Positions 29,901 to 40,599 of a stretch of 64,000 nucleotides of DNA are shown in pieces. Position numbers and translations under genes: made by a program. Under the pieces are notes generated by a model. The model saw only the letters and a program-made list of their open reading frames with translations, did no database searches and was not told the DNA's origin. The stretch's first letter is position 1. Every line of letters starts with the position of its first letter. The DNA is from Pontederia crassipes (taxonomy: Eukaryota; Streptophyta; Magnoliopsida; Commelinales; Pontederiaceae): assembly GCA_030549335.1 (NCBI GenBank), contig CM060186.1, forward strand, positions 21,133,189 through 21,197,188, written 5' to 3'.

Positions 29901-32900
29901 GACCAAAGCCGAAAGCGGATGATGTTGAATTTAGTCAAAGATGTTAGACATGGTATTAAAGTCACTCCATGGCACGACCACCCCCAGGACCCTATTTGGA
30001 TCCGGTGGGAGCCCCTCCTTCCATCCCGGGTTAAAATTAGCTTAGACAGCTCCTTTTCCAGAGACGCCGGGTGGGGGGGGGGGGGGGGTTTGTGGGTGGG
30101 GTTGGGGGTGGGTGGGGGAACAGGGTACATTATTCACACTGATACTGGTTTCTACAGGTGCTCTTAGACATGACTCAAAATCGTTGGATGCTGAAGCTTG
30201 GGGTGTGCTATGGGGTGTTAAAGCTGGGGTTCGGAAGGGGTGCCGTCAAGTGGTGCTGGAATCTGACTCTGCAAATCTAGTGTTAATTATCAATGGCCAG
30301 GCCAGATGCCCATGGAGATTATGGAATGTTATTTCTGAAATTAAACTCTTATCCAAATCTTTTGTATCTTTTGTATGTCACCATTGTTATCGCCAAGGAA
30401 ATCAAGTGGCCGATTATCTTGCCAATCTAGGCTGGTGCAGTATGGGAGACAATTTTTGTGAGGATAACCACCCTCAAGGCCTCAGTGAGTTTTTGTATGC
30501 AATTGGCTTACTAAGTAATAGGTCATCAAGTCTTTTTTTTTAAAAAAAAAAAATCACTCCATGGTGGGGCGTGACCACTGAATGAGAATGTTGTGACTCC
30601 CAAAAGGTGAAGGGTGCAGAAGGCACGCCTTAGGTTAGCTCCACATCGTCAAATCACAAAGAGATGTTGGGTATAAATGGAAACATGAGTTTAACTAGTC
30701 GTGATGCATTTTAATAAAATCATGCAGGCTTCCCAAAACTTACGATATCGCGTCTGGTCAGGAATGTTATGACATACCAACCCTATGAATGCAAACTGAG
30801 GTTGTGTCGCATCTTTTGGTAGGTGGCTGCGTGCATCTAATTGCATGACAAGGTGTGTTTCACTCATATCTGATGGTGGCTTGGATCTATGACCTCCAAT
30901 GCACCAATCATACTATACTTACACGATGGGTTGGACGGATAATGGGAGATGGAGATGACTTTTTTTAGGAGGAGACAGAGATGACTTGTGGAACTCAGTT
31001 TTTCTTTTCTCTTTTTTTATTCTTTGCATTCTACGTTAAGGACTTCTCTTGGAATTTCATAGTAGAGGTGGCCCACAGGAGACGGGACATCAACCATCAA
31101 AAGGAGCATCGCAAGGGCCATCCTCAATCCCCATGGTGCAGCACTTCTTCGTAGCCAACCCCATATGAGGGACAGAGTTCTCTTTGTGGCACCATGAATG
31201 GACACCTAGAGGCACTCATGAAAATCTTCCCCCTAGACTGATGGTGCTTTCGTCCAACTATACAACACCAATATCAACGTCCTGGACACCTGCATGCGGA
31301 TCACCAGGCAGGATGTGGACCCTTCTGTTTCAATCCGCACCCTTTGATCCGCACGTAGTTGAGCAAGTCACGCTGCATGGGAGGATCCTAAGATACTACC
31401 AGATGCCTCCAGGATGGATAGATGGTCCCGACTTGCTGTTCACTTTTCTACAACGAGTGTATCTCAACGTCTTACCTAGGAGTACGGTCCCAAGCCAACT
31501 TACAATGGTCTGTCCAAGCATATCGCTAGCAGAATTCTCACCAAAATCTACTGGGCAGGATGGGCACCCGATACAGGTACATCATGCGCTATGTGTGGAT
31601 CAGAAGCAAAGAACATTGCTCACTACTTATTGAGTACCCCATCACTGTCGAGATATGGAGAAGAACACATAAAAGTGGGATCGACTTTTCCACTACTGAT
31701 GTTGTATGGAGCTCACTCTGTGCTCTAGGCCACAGGGGAGCTTGGTAGCAGCAGAAATGGACAATTTTTTTGGCAGTCACTTGGCCATTTGGCTAGAGAG
31801 AAATTGTACCATATTTGTAGGTGAGATATCTTAGGTAAGGAGCAGGGAGTTCGATAGTTCTGGCTACTGGGGATCCACACCCACATAAGCTTGTCATGTT
31901 TTGTTCTCCCTTTATATTTGGCTTTTATAAATTATAATCACTCGTACATTTCATGGTTCCAAAGATTTAATATAACACAAGATGGCTATGCAAGCTCAAT
32001 AGTCATCCCTTCCCCTTTCAGAAATAAAAAACAAAATTGATGAAAGCTTATCATTCCACGTTAGAAAAATACTGGACCTGTTTATTTCCCAAGGTAATAT
32101 GTAGCAACATATTTGTCTCATGAACCATAAAGAAATGAACTACTAAATTCCATTTAATGAACTCAATTCAGATTGAGATCTTGGTTATCTCCAGAAATTT
32201 CCTTCTCAGGAAGTAATACTATTTCAAAGTAACTTGCTGCTTTCTTTAATACAATAGATTAGATTATCTTTTAGAATATATTAGGTTCCACTTTACTTAA
32301 TCCATTGTTAGATATATATAAATATGTATATGTGTGTGTGTATATATATATACACATATGAGTATGATGATGCGAAAAAAATATACCTATCTAAACCTAA
32401 ATAATCTTTTTGAAGAGCAGAACAAAAACAATCTTTCAATTTGATTCTTATAAGGCAGTTCTGTGCACCTTCACTACCGTTTATATCGCAACAAATCTAA
32501 ATAAAAAATTAAGCTCAAGGAAAGAACAATAGCAACTCAGCACATGGTAATTTACAGAAAATGGATTTTTTAGGGAAAAAGTGCATTTTCTTGGCAGAAA
32601 ATTACACTATGAAATTATTTTTTCAATGTGAGAAAAACTATATAAAAATACAAAATGTTTGTGATACAGAAAGGACCAGGTCATGGATGATGGAATATCA
32701 AAAACCTGTTGTTGGAAATAGAATTAATATGGTAATCATGGGCATGAGCATATATCCTCCGACATCTAGCAACAAGGCTTGTCTCTTGGCTAGTCACCTG
32801 TAAACGGAAGAAAAGAAGTTTAAAAAAATGTGCCGCATATATCAAAAGTGCCTACATTAAAGCCAAAGATGAAAAACACTATGTAAGGCAAATTCAGATT

Positions 32901-35791
32901 AAATGAACAGTGGAGTAGATGGGGATTCGGACATGACATGCTTGTCTATTCTGTATAATTATTTAATGCATTTTTTTGAGAGTGTTGAATTATTATTTTT
33001 TTAAGAGCATTGAATGCCTGTTATGAGCTGCAAATCATGCACAAGTGTAAACATGGTATGAGTAGTGCTACCACAGGCAGATGCAGTGATGGAAACCCTC
33101 CTGGAGGAAAGGATAGTTCTTCACTCAAAGTGTTATATGGTTTTTCAGAACATCCATTGGGAAGACAAGTTTTGAAGCTACTTGTACTTGAGCTTGCCCC
33201 AACACCATTTCCTACAATGTGTGAAGTGTCTATATTCATCTCAGAAACTCGCTTTATCTTCTTTTCTTGTACCTGCGAAATTTAAACAGAAGCAATTGGC
33301 TAACAATGTCAGTAAACATTAACATCATCATACAACTAAAAAACCAAGGCTCTAACCAAACTTTGTGCAAATAACTACAGTATCCAGGCAGAGATGTCTC
33401 ATTAACTTCAGAGATTATTGAAAGATGTATGCAAAATAAACAAGTGATGCCAATAAAGTAGCATAGAATGATATTATGGGCGGTAATTGACAATGGCGAC
33501 AGTTATCATACAAAAAGGAAATGAATGCCTCAGTAATTTCATTACTAGAGAAAAATGTCTCCATAATTAAAGCACAAAAAATGGCCAATCGAAACAAACC
33601 ACTTCCAAGAGCACAAAACTTAAAGATATTAAGAGAAATACTAAATCGTTAAGAGTTTAGGATGATGAAGAAACAAATGAAAACCTATTTGGAGAAAGAA
33701 AGAAAGATAAGAAATTATTTGTGCAAAAGAGAGTGAAAAACAACAGCATAATGAGCTAAATATATGTTTTCATGGCTCAAGAAAATAAACAACAAAGAAA
33801 CACAAAAAACAAAAGTTACTGCCAACAGTAAGAATATGGCCATAAAAAATGGGAGTTACTCATTTTTTTCGGAGAAAAAATGGGAGTTACTCATTTTTTT
33901 CGGAGAAAAAATGGGAGTTACACATGACACTGTTGAGAAATGTTCAAGACAATATTTGAATTATTTCTCTAGAAACTGAATCATTTTTCATGCAGCAGAA
34001 TTTCTAATGTAGTAGTTTAAAGGAATAACAACAAATTTTCAAAAGCATATGCAATCAGTGACATTCTTTTTTTTTTTTTGAGAGGGGAATGGATGACCAC
34101 CGGGATTGCGGTTGTCATCCGGGTATATATATAACTATGAAAAATGACAACATGTACAAGTAAGAGCTCTCCGGTGAAGAGCGGAAAAAAAGGAATCAGT
34201 GACATTAATAGTCCAATGACATCGATCATGAGAACAATGGGGCAACAAGGTTACCTTCCAGTACTTGATTGTCTTATCATTAGTAGAAAGAAGGAAAAGA
34301 ACATCACCGACAGCCTGGCACCACCTGATCTTGTTTATCTTCTCCTCTATTTCCAGACTCTTAAGATAATCAAACTGACGTATGAAAGGTAAAAAGATAT
34401 TTAGAGCTAACACAGTTGTCACTGAATCATAAATCTAGTAGTACTTATTAAGAATTACCTCAGGTTCATGGCTTTGGAACTCAGTCTTGTATCGAAACTC
34501 TGGATGCCTGCTGATTGCATAATCTTGTCTCTCCATGTCTCGTCGAGAAGCATGCTGAAAATGGTATAACACATTTGTGAATATATATGAAAGCACCAGA
34601 AAGACACAGAATGATAGACAACTAATGTATTAACATACAGCCCTAGCATCTGTCCTCTCAAATAAAACCACACGGCCTCCTCTATCTCCAGTGGCAAGAT
34701 GATCTCCAGATTTATCAAATTCTATAGCTGAAATGATGTCAACTGCAAGACAAGTTTTCCCAGTCATGAAATAAATCCAACATGCCTATATATTTTTTAA
34801 AAAAAGAATGACATACAAATATTCTAACTGAATTAAAGGTATAGTACAGTGGGATTGCAGGATGAAGAACCAAAAGATAAGCAAGATAGAACAACAGCTA
34901 ATAATCTAGTTAAAAGGAGCCAGATTAGCTAAAAACAGGCACACTCTCCTCATGTAGTGGTCATGGATGACAACAAGAATCAACCATGACATACACAATC
35001 AGAATAACCGTTGCACATGTCCTCCTTTTTTATGGTTAATTGTAGATGCAGTATTTCACACAATATGGTTTGGTTAATCTTGACCTCTTGAATTCTTCAC
35101 AAGTGATCAATGAGACTAAGTAAGGCTAAACGAAAGATTCATGAAAGAAGGCTAGAATCTCAAGTTAGCTTGTACATAATGCTCAGAGGCAAATATCAAA
35201 ACACAATGGACTAACTTTAAAATGCCACCTTGTCACTACATCACAGCCTGACGATGCAAAAAGATGAAGTACGGCTATATATCTAAAGAAACAAATTTTG
35301 CAACTTCATTATGGGAGTTAACAACTGCGCAGCTGTAATAACACCTCAAGTTTTTTTGAATCAGAACATGAAAATTATTCTTAGAAGAATCACCGGCAAA
35401 CCGCCTAAAGTAGCAACCATGTTCTAGTACTTCAACACAAGATTAAAACTGTGTTCTTCTCAAACCACAGCAACGAGCTACCGAACCGAAAACTCCGTTC
35501 AGATTGCCTGAAACACCTATCCAGAAAATCTACGAGCAAAAAGGGCTGAAAACGCTCCATTTTCAGCGAAATCAAGCGAAACTCTGAACGGATCTCAGAT
35601 TACAAACGCAGGAAGCAACGAAAATATATAAAAATCACACCTTCCTGGACATCCTCCCCGGCCGCGCGCTCCCCGAACACCTGAGAGAACTTCCACTCCA
35701 GCGGCGGCGGCGGCGGCGGGGAAATGGGAGAGGATGAGGGCGACGGCGGCGGGACCTGCCGTCCGGCATCACCGGCCACAGCTCCGTTCAT
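20940..35791 (-). CDS. PP2A-B55: Protein phosphatase 2A 55 kDa regulatory subunit B (B55), WD40 protein, 14 exons
   Basis: Seven-bladed WD40 subunit that steers PP2A to its substrates in cytosol and nucleus. Exons in transcript order: 35641-35791, 34639-34742, 34459-34554, 34255-34374, 33072-33272, 32706-32797, 27856-27974, 26774-26897, 26566-26689, 22257-22325, 22069-22160, 21890-21967, 21278-21345, 20940-21076. They join without a frame error into 524 residues. Family landmarks are WKFSQVFGE near the N-terminus, [102 protein letters not shown] and the terminal LLHLAWHP...SLYMYYA. The start is the first ATG (MNGAV), with A at -3. Introns are GT-AG except the one after exon 12, which is GC-AG. 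Introns 6 and 9 exceed 4 kb because of retroelements. Confidence 0.97.
21210..21249 (+). mobile_element. 40-bp severely 5'-truncated SINE copy in PP2A intron 13
   Basis: Only the 3' end of the (TTG)n SINE is present: the hairpin cccacctagtggg, aaggc and four TTG-type units. It is flanked by a perfect 15-bp duplication, tatgattatagaatg, at 21195-21209 and 21250-21264. The duplication shows a genuine insertion, not a decayed longer copy. The element is antisense to the host gene. Confidence 0.9.
22707..25766 (+). mobile_element. Internally deleted L1-type LINE in PP2A intron 9
   Basis: A 3.06-kb insertion flanked by 16-bp duplications with one mismatch: acacaacatgaatctg at 22691-22706 and acacagcatgaatctg at 25767-25782. 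It has a GC-rich 5' leader, an ORF1-like region with a CX2CX4HX4C zinc knuckle ([14 protein letters not shown], near 23369-23410), the first residues of an endonuclease ([11 protein letters not shown], near 25203), then jumps directly to the zinc-binding domain that normally follows reverse transcriptase ([18 protein letters not shown], near 25370). Endonuclease body and reverse transcriptase are missing. It ends with a LINE 3' tail and A-rich stretch shared with other tails in the window. Frames are broken by stops. Confidence 0.85.
29383..29839 (-). mobile_element. LINE 3' fragment in reverse orientation
   Basis: Starts with a T-run at 29383 (a poly-A tail on the other strand), followed by the LINE tail text shared with 34066, 46503 and 47806. 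Further right the minus strand encodes the post-RT zinc-binding domain ([20 protein letters not shown] near 29811-29750). It abuts a TRIM LTR at 29840. Confidence 0.75.
29840..30774 (+). mobile_element. TRIM (terminal-repeat retrotransposon in miniature) split by a LINE insertion
   Basis: Left LTR 29840-29950 runs TGTTAGG...TTAGACA and is followed at once by tggtattaaagtc, a good match to the initiator-tRNA primer-binding site (TGGTATCAGAGCC). Right LTR 30665-30774 begins TGTTGGG and shares taactagtcgtgatg-type text with the left. A purine stretch, cacaaagaga, precedes it. Without the nested LINE (29973-30553 plus one duplication) the internal part is only about 122 bp and codes for nothing. 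The LTRs are clearly diverged, so it is old. Confidence 0.7.
29973..30553 (+). mobile_element. 5'-truncated LINE carrying the terminal RNase H domain, nested in the TRIM
   Basis: Flanked by an 11-bp duplication, tcactccatgg, at 29962-29972 and 30554-30564, and ending in a poly-A tract. It codes for the C-terminal RNase H-like domain of plant LINEs: [18 protein letters not shown], then after a G-run frameshift [48 protein letters not shown] and [13 protein letters not shown]. The Asp, Glu, Asp and C-terminal Asp positions of RNase H are still visible. The 14-base or longer G run near 30067 breaks the frame. Confidence 0.85.
32387..32496 (-). other. Exon-like block in PP2A intron 6, shared with 58.6 kb
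   Basis: On the minus strand 110 bases are bounded by a consensus acceptor (tttatttag) and a usable donor (gtatat). They are open in one frame, reading [20 protein letters not shown]... About 95 bp, including a 30-bp perfect core centred on ttataaggcagttctgtgca, recur at 58565-58660. It is not part of the B55 protein: spliced after exon 6 it would bring an in-frame stop within six codons. It could be a relic exon of another gene, a repeat, or a cassette with premature stop. Confidence 0.4.
33845..33921. repeat. 31-bp tandem repeat, 2.5 copies, in PP2A intron 4
   Basis: The word atgggagttac begins at 33849, 33880 and 33911, a period of 31 bp, separated by tcatttttttcggag. The copies are almost identical. 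Confidence 0.9.
34066..34193 (-). mobile_element. Short LINE 3' tail insertion in PP2A intron 4
   Basis: A 128-bp insertion flanked by a perfect 13-bp duplication, aatcagtgacatt, at 34053-34065 and 34194-34206. It begins with a long T-run and contains ggatgaccaccgggattgcg and catgtacaagtaagagctct, the same tail text as at 46503-46616 and the ends of the longer LINEs. It is therefore a strongly 5'-truncated LINE copy in reverse orientation. Confidence 0.85.
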
Positions 35792-38056
35792 CTTCCGACG
35801 ACGACGACGGCAAATCCGGGTGGGCGGAAAGCGGGCTCCGCCAGCATCAACCAGTTCCAACGGATGGGAGAGAGATCAGCAGCGGCCACAGGGAGAGAGC
35901 GAGCGCTGAATTGGACGGGGCTCAATTGGACAGGAAAGAAGGGGAGCTTTTTTTTTCTCCTCTCGCTTGTTTTCTCGCCCTAATTGGTGTTATTTGTCTT
36001 GTCTTCTTTTCTTCTCTATTTTTCTCGTTCATCTTCCTCATTTTCTTCCTTTTTTTTCTTTTTTTTCCCAGTAATTATTGGGAAAGTTGTTGACAATTTT
36101 ACTTTTTTTTATAATTATTACTTTTAATCAATAATAACATGATCTGGGCCTCGCTATTGGGAGCTGTGTGTTGACATCATCATGAGTTTTCTTTTCCTTT
36201 CTAATTTTTATTGTTTGGAATAATAATAAAATAAATATTTAATTTTCTTCTAAAACACTTTTTTTTCTTCGAAGGGATCATAAACATATCTAAATCGTTA
36301 TCCATTGATTAATGATTCAGATAATTAATATATTTAAATAATAAAACTTAATCATCTATTATTTGAATTGTTAATTCGTGATTCACGAATTAACGATTTT
36401 TTAAACATCTTTTCAAAATAGAGAGTGGGAGGGATGGAGAAAGAAAATTTCTTTTTTTGTCTTTTTGGAAGAATAATTTAAATTGAAAATTTATCATTAC
36501 ATCACTCTTGCTATTATCAACTAATTTTTCTAGAAAAATATTTTCCACACACGAGTGCAATCTTAACCGTGATTAGAATTATGAACTCGTAACATATGTT
36601 CATTACAAAAGTAATGATTTCTAAGTTACACGTCGTCTGTTCGATTGACCAACAACGAATTAATATAATGTACTTTGGTGTTTGAAAGAAAAATTTAGTG
36701 TAAAATTTCGCATTGTCGTACGTGAATTTGATGGACTTTCCTAAGTAATATTTTCGAGGCCCTAAATTTCTTTTTACATCTCGGTAGTATCAAAAAACAT
36801 TATTCTAAGAAAGATATATCATTCACGTATTATATGATTCAATACCACTATTAATAATTTGTATGATTCTTTTGGAGTAGGAACTTTTACATACATTTTA
36901 TGTCAATTGGGAAATTTATTATGTATTGAAAACAATAGAATATAAGAAATGTAATTTTAGTTATTCAGGTCTCCACCAACCTCTTCATACAACTTCTCAA
37001 TTTAAAATTTGCATAAGTTTCTTTTAAAAATGATAATTTTTGTATCATATAAAATCTAATTTGATTTTTTTATACATGTACTTTCTTTCTATTATTTCCT
37101 CCAAATCCATCCATTAGTCACACTTCTTTATTTTTTTTCATTGAATTTCAGCAATAACTTTTGACTTTTATCATCTTTTCCTATTGGATATTTTAAATTT
37201 TGTTTAACTAAATGGTCATCTAGCTATTAACTTGTTTCAATAACTTTTAACCTACAATAACCATCATATTGAAAATTACAAATGACCCCCCTCCCCCCAC
37301 CCAATTGTGTTGATGGGTCGTTTTTATTCACGGCTAACCCATGTAACATCTAAACATGCCAACCATTTAAAATGCATTTTGTGAAAACTTACTTTTTGAC
37401 TTGTGAAATGTCATGATTTCTAGGACATTGATCTCGAGCGAGATTTTAGGTAGAGACGCGAGCAAACGAGCATTTAGGTAGAGACACGAGCAAACGGGCG
37501 TCTAGACAGAACGCTTGGATAGGACACTCTTTTGTATGGGTTGCCATACCATGTTTGAGACTCGATGTTAATTTCATAAAAGTTTTAAAACTTTTGGAGA
37601 ATAAAATGCTTGATTACAAAGGCGGAGGACTCCTTCCTTCTCTCTCCTCTGTGACACATACGAGAGTCATCTCTCTCTATCGTGTTGACATAGGAGACAA
37701 AGCCCACCACCCTACTCCACCCTTTTCCCTAAAGATCCATAACTCTGTCACAATTTTGCTACTTCAATTAATAAATAATTTATCTAAAATAATCTCATAT
37801 ATATTTATATGAGATTGATTTTTTGTTATATTTCATATATTTGAAATCCATCTATTCGAAGAGACTTCTCACCAAGTCCATTTGAATCATCGAAGCGGAA
37901 ACTATGGTTGTATATCGATGTCTATTTGAGCTTCTAGTACAATGTAAACATAGAGCTTGTGATATGATGTAAAGAGAAATATCACATAATCCACTATCAT
38001 CTTGAAGTTGATAATGGCCTCCTGCTAGATGATCAAGACAAGATGGATTGTCCCCT

Positions 38057-38519
38057 AGGGGTGTACACAAATCGGGTTTGACCCGACCCGTGAACAAATA
38101 TGGCACAATTCAATCAAATTTGATCGAGTCGAGTTGGGTCGGGTTTCAATTTTTTTTATCGACCTGGTTCAAATCAAGTTGAGTTGGGTCGAATGCTCAG
38201 GTTATCTGACCATCATTTTTTTAATTTTTCTTTTACTTTTAAGTTTCTTTTCATTTTTAATATAAAAGTAGTTTAATATTTTATTTTAAATATCATAAAT
38301 ATTATTTTAAATATATAGATATTTTTATATTTAAAATATTTTATTTTCTAATTATTTTTAAATGACATAAAACACTTAAATTAAGTTAAAAACCATTTGA
38401 AAATAAAAAATAAAAAACTCGAATTATCGAGTCAGGACAAGTTTCCAACCTGACCACTGACTTGACTCAACCCAATATGAGTCAGGTTGGGTTGGATTTC
38501 GGATTCACGGGGTCAAACC
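38057..38519. repeat. AGGGGTGTACA / GGGTCGGGTC-rich dispersed repeat
   Basis: Starts aggggtgtacacaaatcggg, continues with GACCCGACCC and GGGTCGGGT words, then an AT-rich core, then again CCTGACC/GGTTGGGT words. The same design with the same terminus occurs at 50609-51082, and a partial form near 11270-11427. The right end is less clear here. Confidence 0.55.
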
Positions 38520-38539
38520 GATGCGATGAACGCTTCTAT

Positions 38540-40080
38540 TGTCCCCGCCTCGCGGGTCCCGAATCACTTCCCCCCTGTCGGCACTCTTCATCTTCTCCTT
38601 CTCACCTCCACCACCTCCCCAAAATGACTTCTTCCATGACGTTCAATGCTCTCCTATGTCCCCTTTGCTCGCCTTCGGTTGGTTGTGGTGCTCCCTTCGC
38701 TTCGCCTCTATCGGGGCCATCCTCCTCGCGGCCCTCCTCCTCGCGGCCCTCCTCGCCCCACCCTCCCCCACGGACCCCCAACCCCCATCGTCATTGTCAT
38801 CTAGGAGTGTGTCGATCCATTGGGAGCTGAGAATGTTCAAATACATCCTGCCTCAGAACCTTTGTACTTTGTGGTTGTGTGTTGGTGTTGATCTAATGAT
38901 GATGTCGATGAAGAGGAGTTGGTAATTTTTGCGGGCATCATGAAGCTCCTCTTAAACTTGTTGTTATTGAGTTTTGTTGAAGTGGTCTCCAAGCTCAAGT
39001 AGTCCTCCGCGTTGTTATCGATGAGCACGGCGTTGCTATCATCTTTGCTCATGCAGCCCTAGAATTTGGAAACCTCCAGGACTGTCTTCGACTTATTAGC
39101 ACCATTGACCATCATCATCTTGGTGTTGTTTTGTCAGGCCTTCTACGCTGAAGAGATGTTTTTCCGTCCTTTGTCCTCCTGGTCAACGCGGTGAAGAAGG
39201 ATAAGTTGTTTGGCCACTTGAGGTACGTCTCGTGCTCCAGAATCATCTCGTCCATCTGTGATTCATCGGAAAGCGCCTCGGCTCCAACGTCTTCAAGCAG
39301 AGCTGCTCCTACTCCTATTGGAGGAGAAGACTTGTGCAGCTTGGCTCTATCATGTTCGAGCAAGTCAGCATGCTGCTGTCACTTTTCTTCGATGAGGGCT
39401 AGTATGAGGAGACAGACGGTGCTCGGGGGCACTGACGGGCGTTGATCACAGCGTTCACCTGACGAGTCACACACTTGGGGAATCAGGGTCCCGACAAAGA
39501 TTAGGACAGGGATGAGCGCGGGGGCCAATCAATAAAGTCGGGGTGGAGGGAGTGTCCCCCCCCCCCCCCCCACCCCTCCCCCGCGCACACACAAACCCAC
39601 CCAACCTAAAAAAACATGTTGGGTGCCATTACTAGTGACCACCCTATCCATAGTGGAGAGGTTAGCATGCGATGGCATCAAGAGAGTCCCAAGGGAATTA
39701 GGATGGGAAGGTTTTTGTGGAGGATGACCCTTTCGACCTCATCGAGCCGGATCTCCTCAAAAGGCCATGCATCATCGGAGATGCTGACCATCTAGTCCAT
39801 GATGGAGAGGTACCATGCAATGGCATTAGGCGAGTTCCATATGAGAAAATTAGGATTGGAGCTTAATGAGGATGATCCTTTTGTCCTCTCCAAGCTAGAT
39901 CTCCTCCTTCGAAGGCACTACATTATCAGTGGGCCCCACTTAGGACACTATCGTCGACATTTTCAGTGATCCCATTGTTGCTGTCAAGTGCAATCACAAG
40001 GAGGTCGCATGAAAAGGAAAGGAGAAGAAGGTACACATCGTGTTGTTGGCGACCTTGGGGTAGTAGTGGTGAGGGTGTGG
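38540..40080. other. GC-richer unassigned stretch with a possible transposon gene relic
   Basis: Composition changes sharply from flanking AT-rich DNA. There are low-complexity patches (repeated cctcctcgcggcc near 38727-38755, a C-run at 39558). On the minus strand 39363-39115 is open and reads QMDEMILEHETYLKWPNNLSF, which looks protein-like, but I do not recognise the family. It may be a fragment of a mobile element or a captured gene piece. Confidence 0.3.
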
Positions 40081-40599
40081 AGAATTGTTGCAGGATGACG
40101 ATCACATTCGTGGAATCATCAAACTTCTAATGTTGTCATTCATTAGAGGAGAGCTACCTGAGCTAGACATAGTTCTTCATCCAAAATTTTACTCTAAAAG
40201 AATTCCTCCTTTTAAACTCAAGGTTCTCTTCATTTTCCAAAAAAAACTAGTGTCCTTCCTCCTTCATCTTCCACCAAAAAAAGTTGATTTAATGTGGTCA
40301 TTAATGTCAAACTTTGATACCATTTTCAGTTAGAAAGATGAGCATGTAACCAGAAATACAAAAAAGTAGAAAAAAAAAGAAAAAAGAAGGATTTATATAA
40401 AAAATTAATAATGAGAGTTTGTATTAAGAATTACATGATGCAATAAAATTAATGGAATGTTGATATAATAATTGAAAAAATATAAATTCAAAAAATCACA
40501 TTAAAGGTAAAAAGATTGGTGAAAGGAGAATGATACATTGTATATGAAATTTAATATAAAGATATGTAGGAAAGTTCCATAAACAATTTTAATATTTAA

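Larger units (their letters stand above)
28320..31920 (+). mobile_element. Degraded LINE with reverse transcriptase remains, interrupted by later insertions
   Basis: In PP2A intron 6. On the plus strand 28324-28620 reads as the reverse transcriptase N-terminal part ([14 protein letters not shown], then after a frameshift [12 protein letters not shown] and [15 protein letters not shown]). Further fragments follow: SITDIYTIA, and [10 protein letters not shown] where the catalytic YADD box should be, so the active site is lost. After insertions at about 29383-30774, the same orientation resumes with [11 protein letters not shown] near 31170 and a zinc-binding domain ([18 protein letters not shown]) near 31590. 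That the two halves are one element is inference from order and orientation. No terminal duplication was found. Confidence 0.7.

Noticed and set aside
30064..30084. Long G-run as a possible regulatory G-quadruplex
   Set aside because: It lies in a dead LINE RNase H gene at a Gly-rich stretch and is best read as slippage; the other runs at 39558 (C) and 55592 (G) are likewise isolated.
35792..35860. N-terminal extension of 23 residues for the B55 protein
   Set aside because: The codon at 35860 is TTG, not ATG; the first ATG is at 35791 and matches the usual B55 start.
38462..38925. Open frames of 122 and 128 codons on the plus strand
   Set aside because: Two overlapping frames in low-complexity Pro/Ser/Leu-rich sequence without motifs; probably composition.
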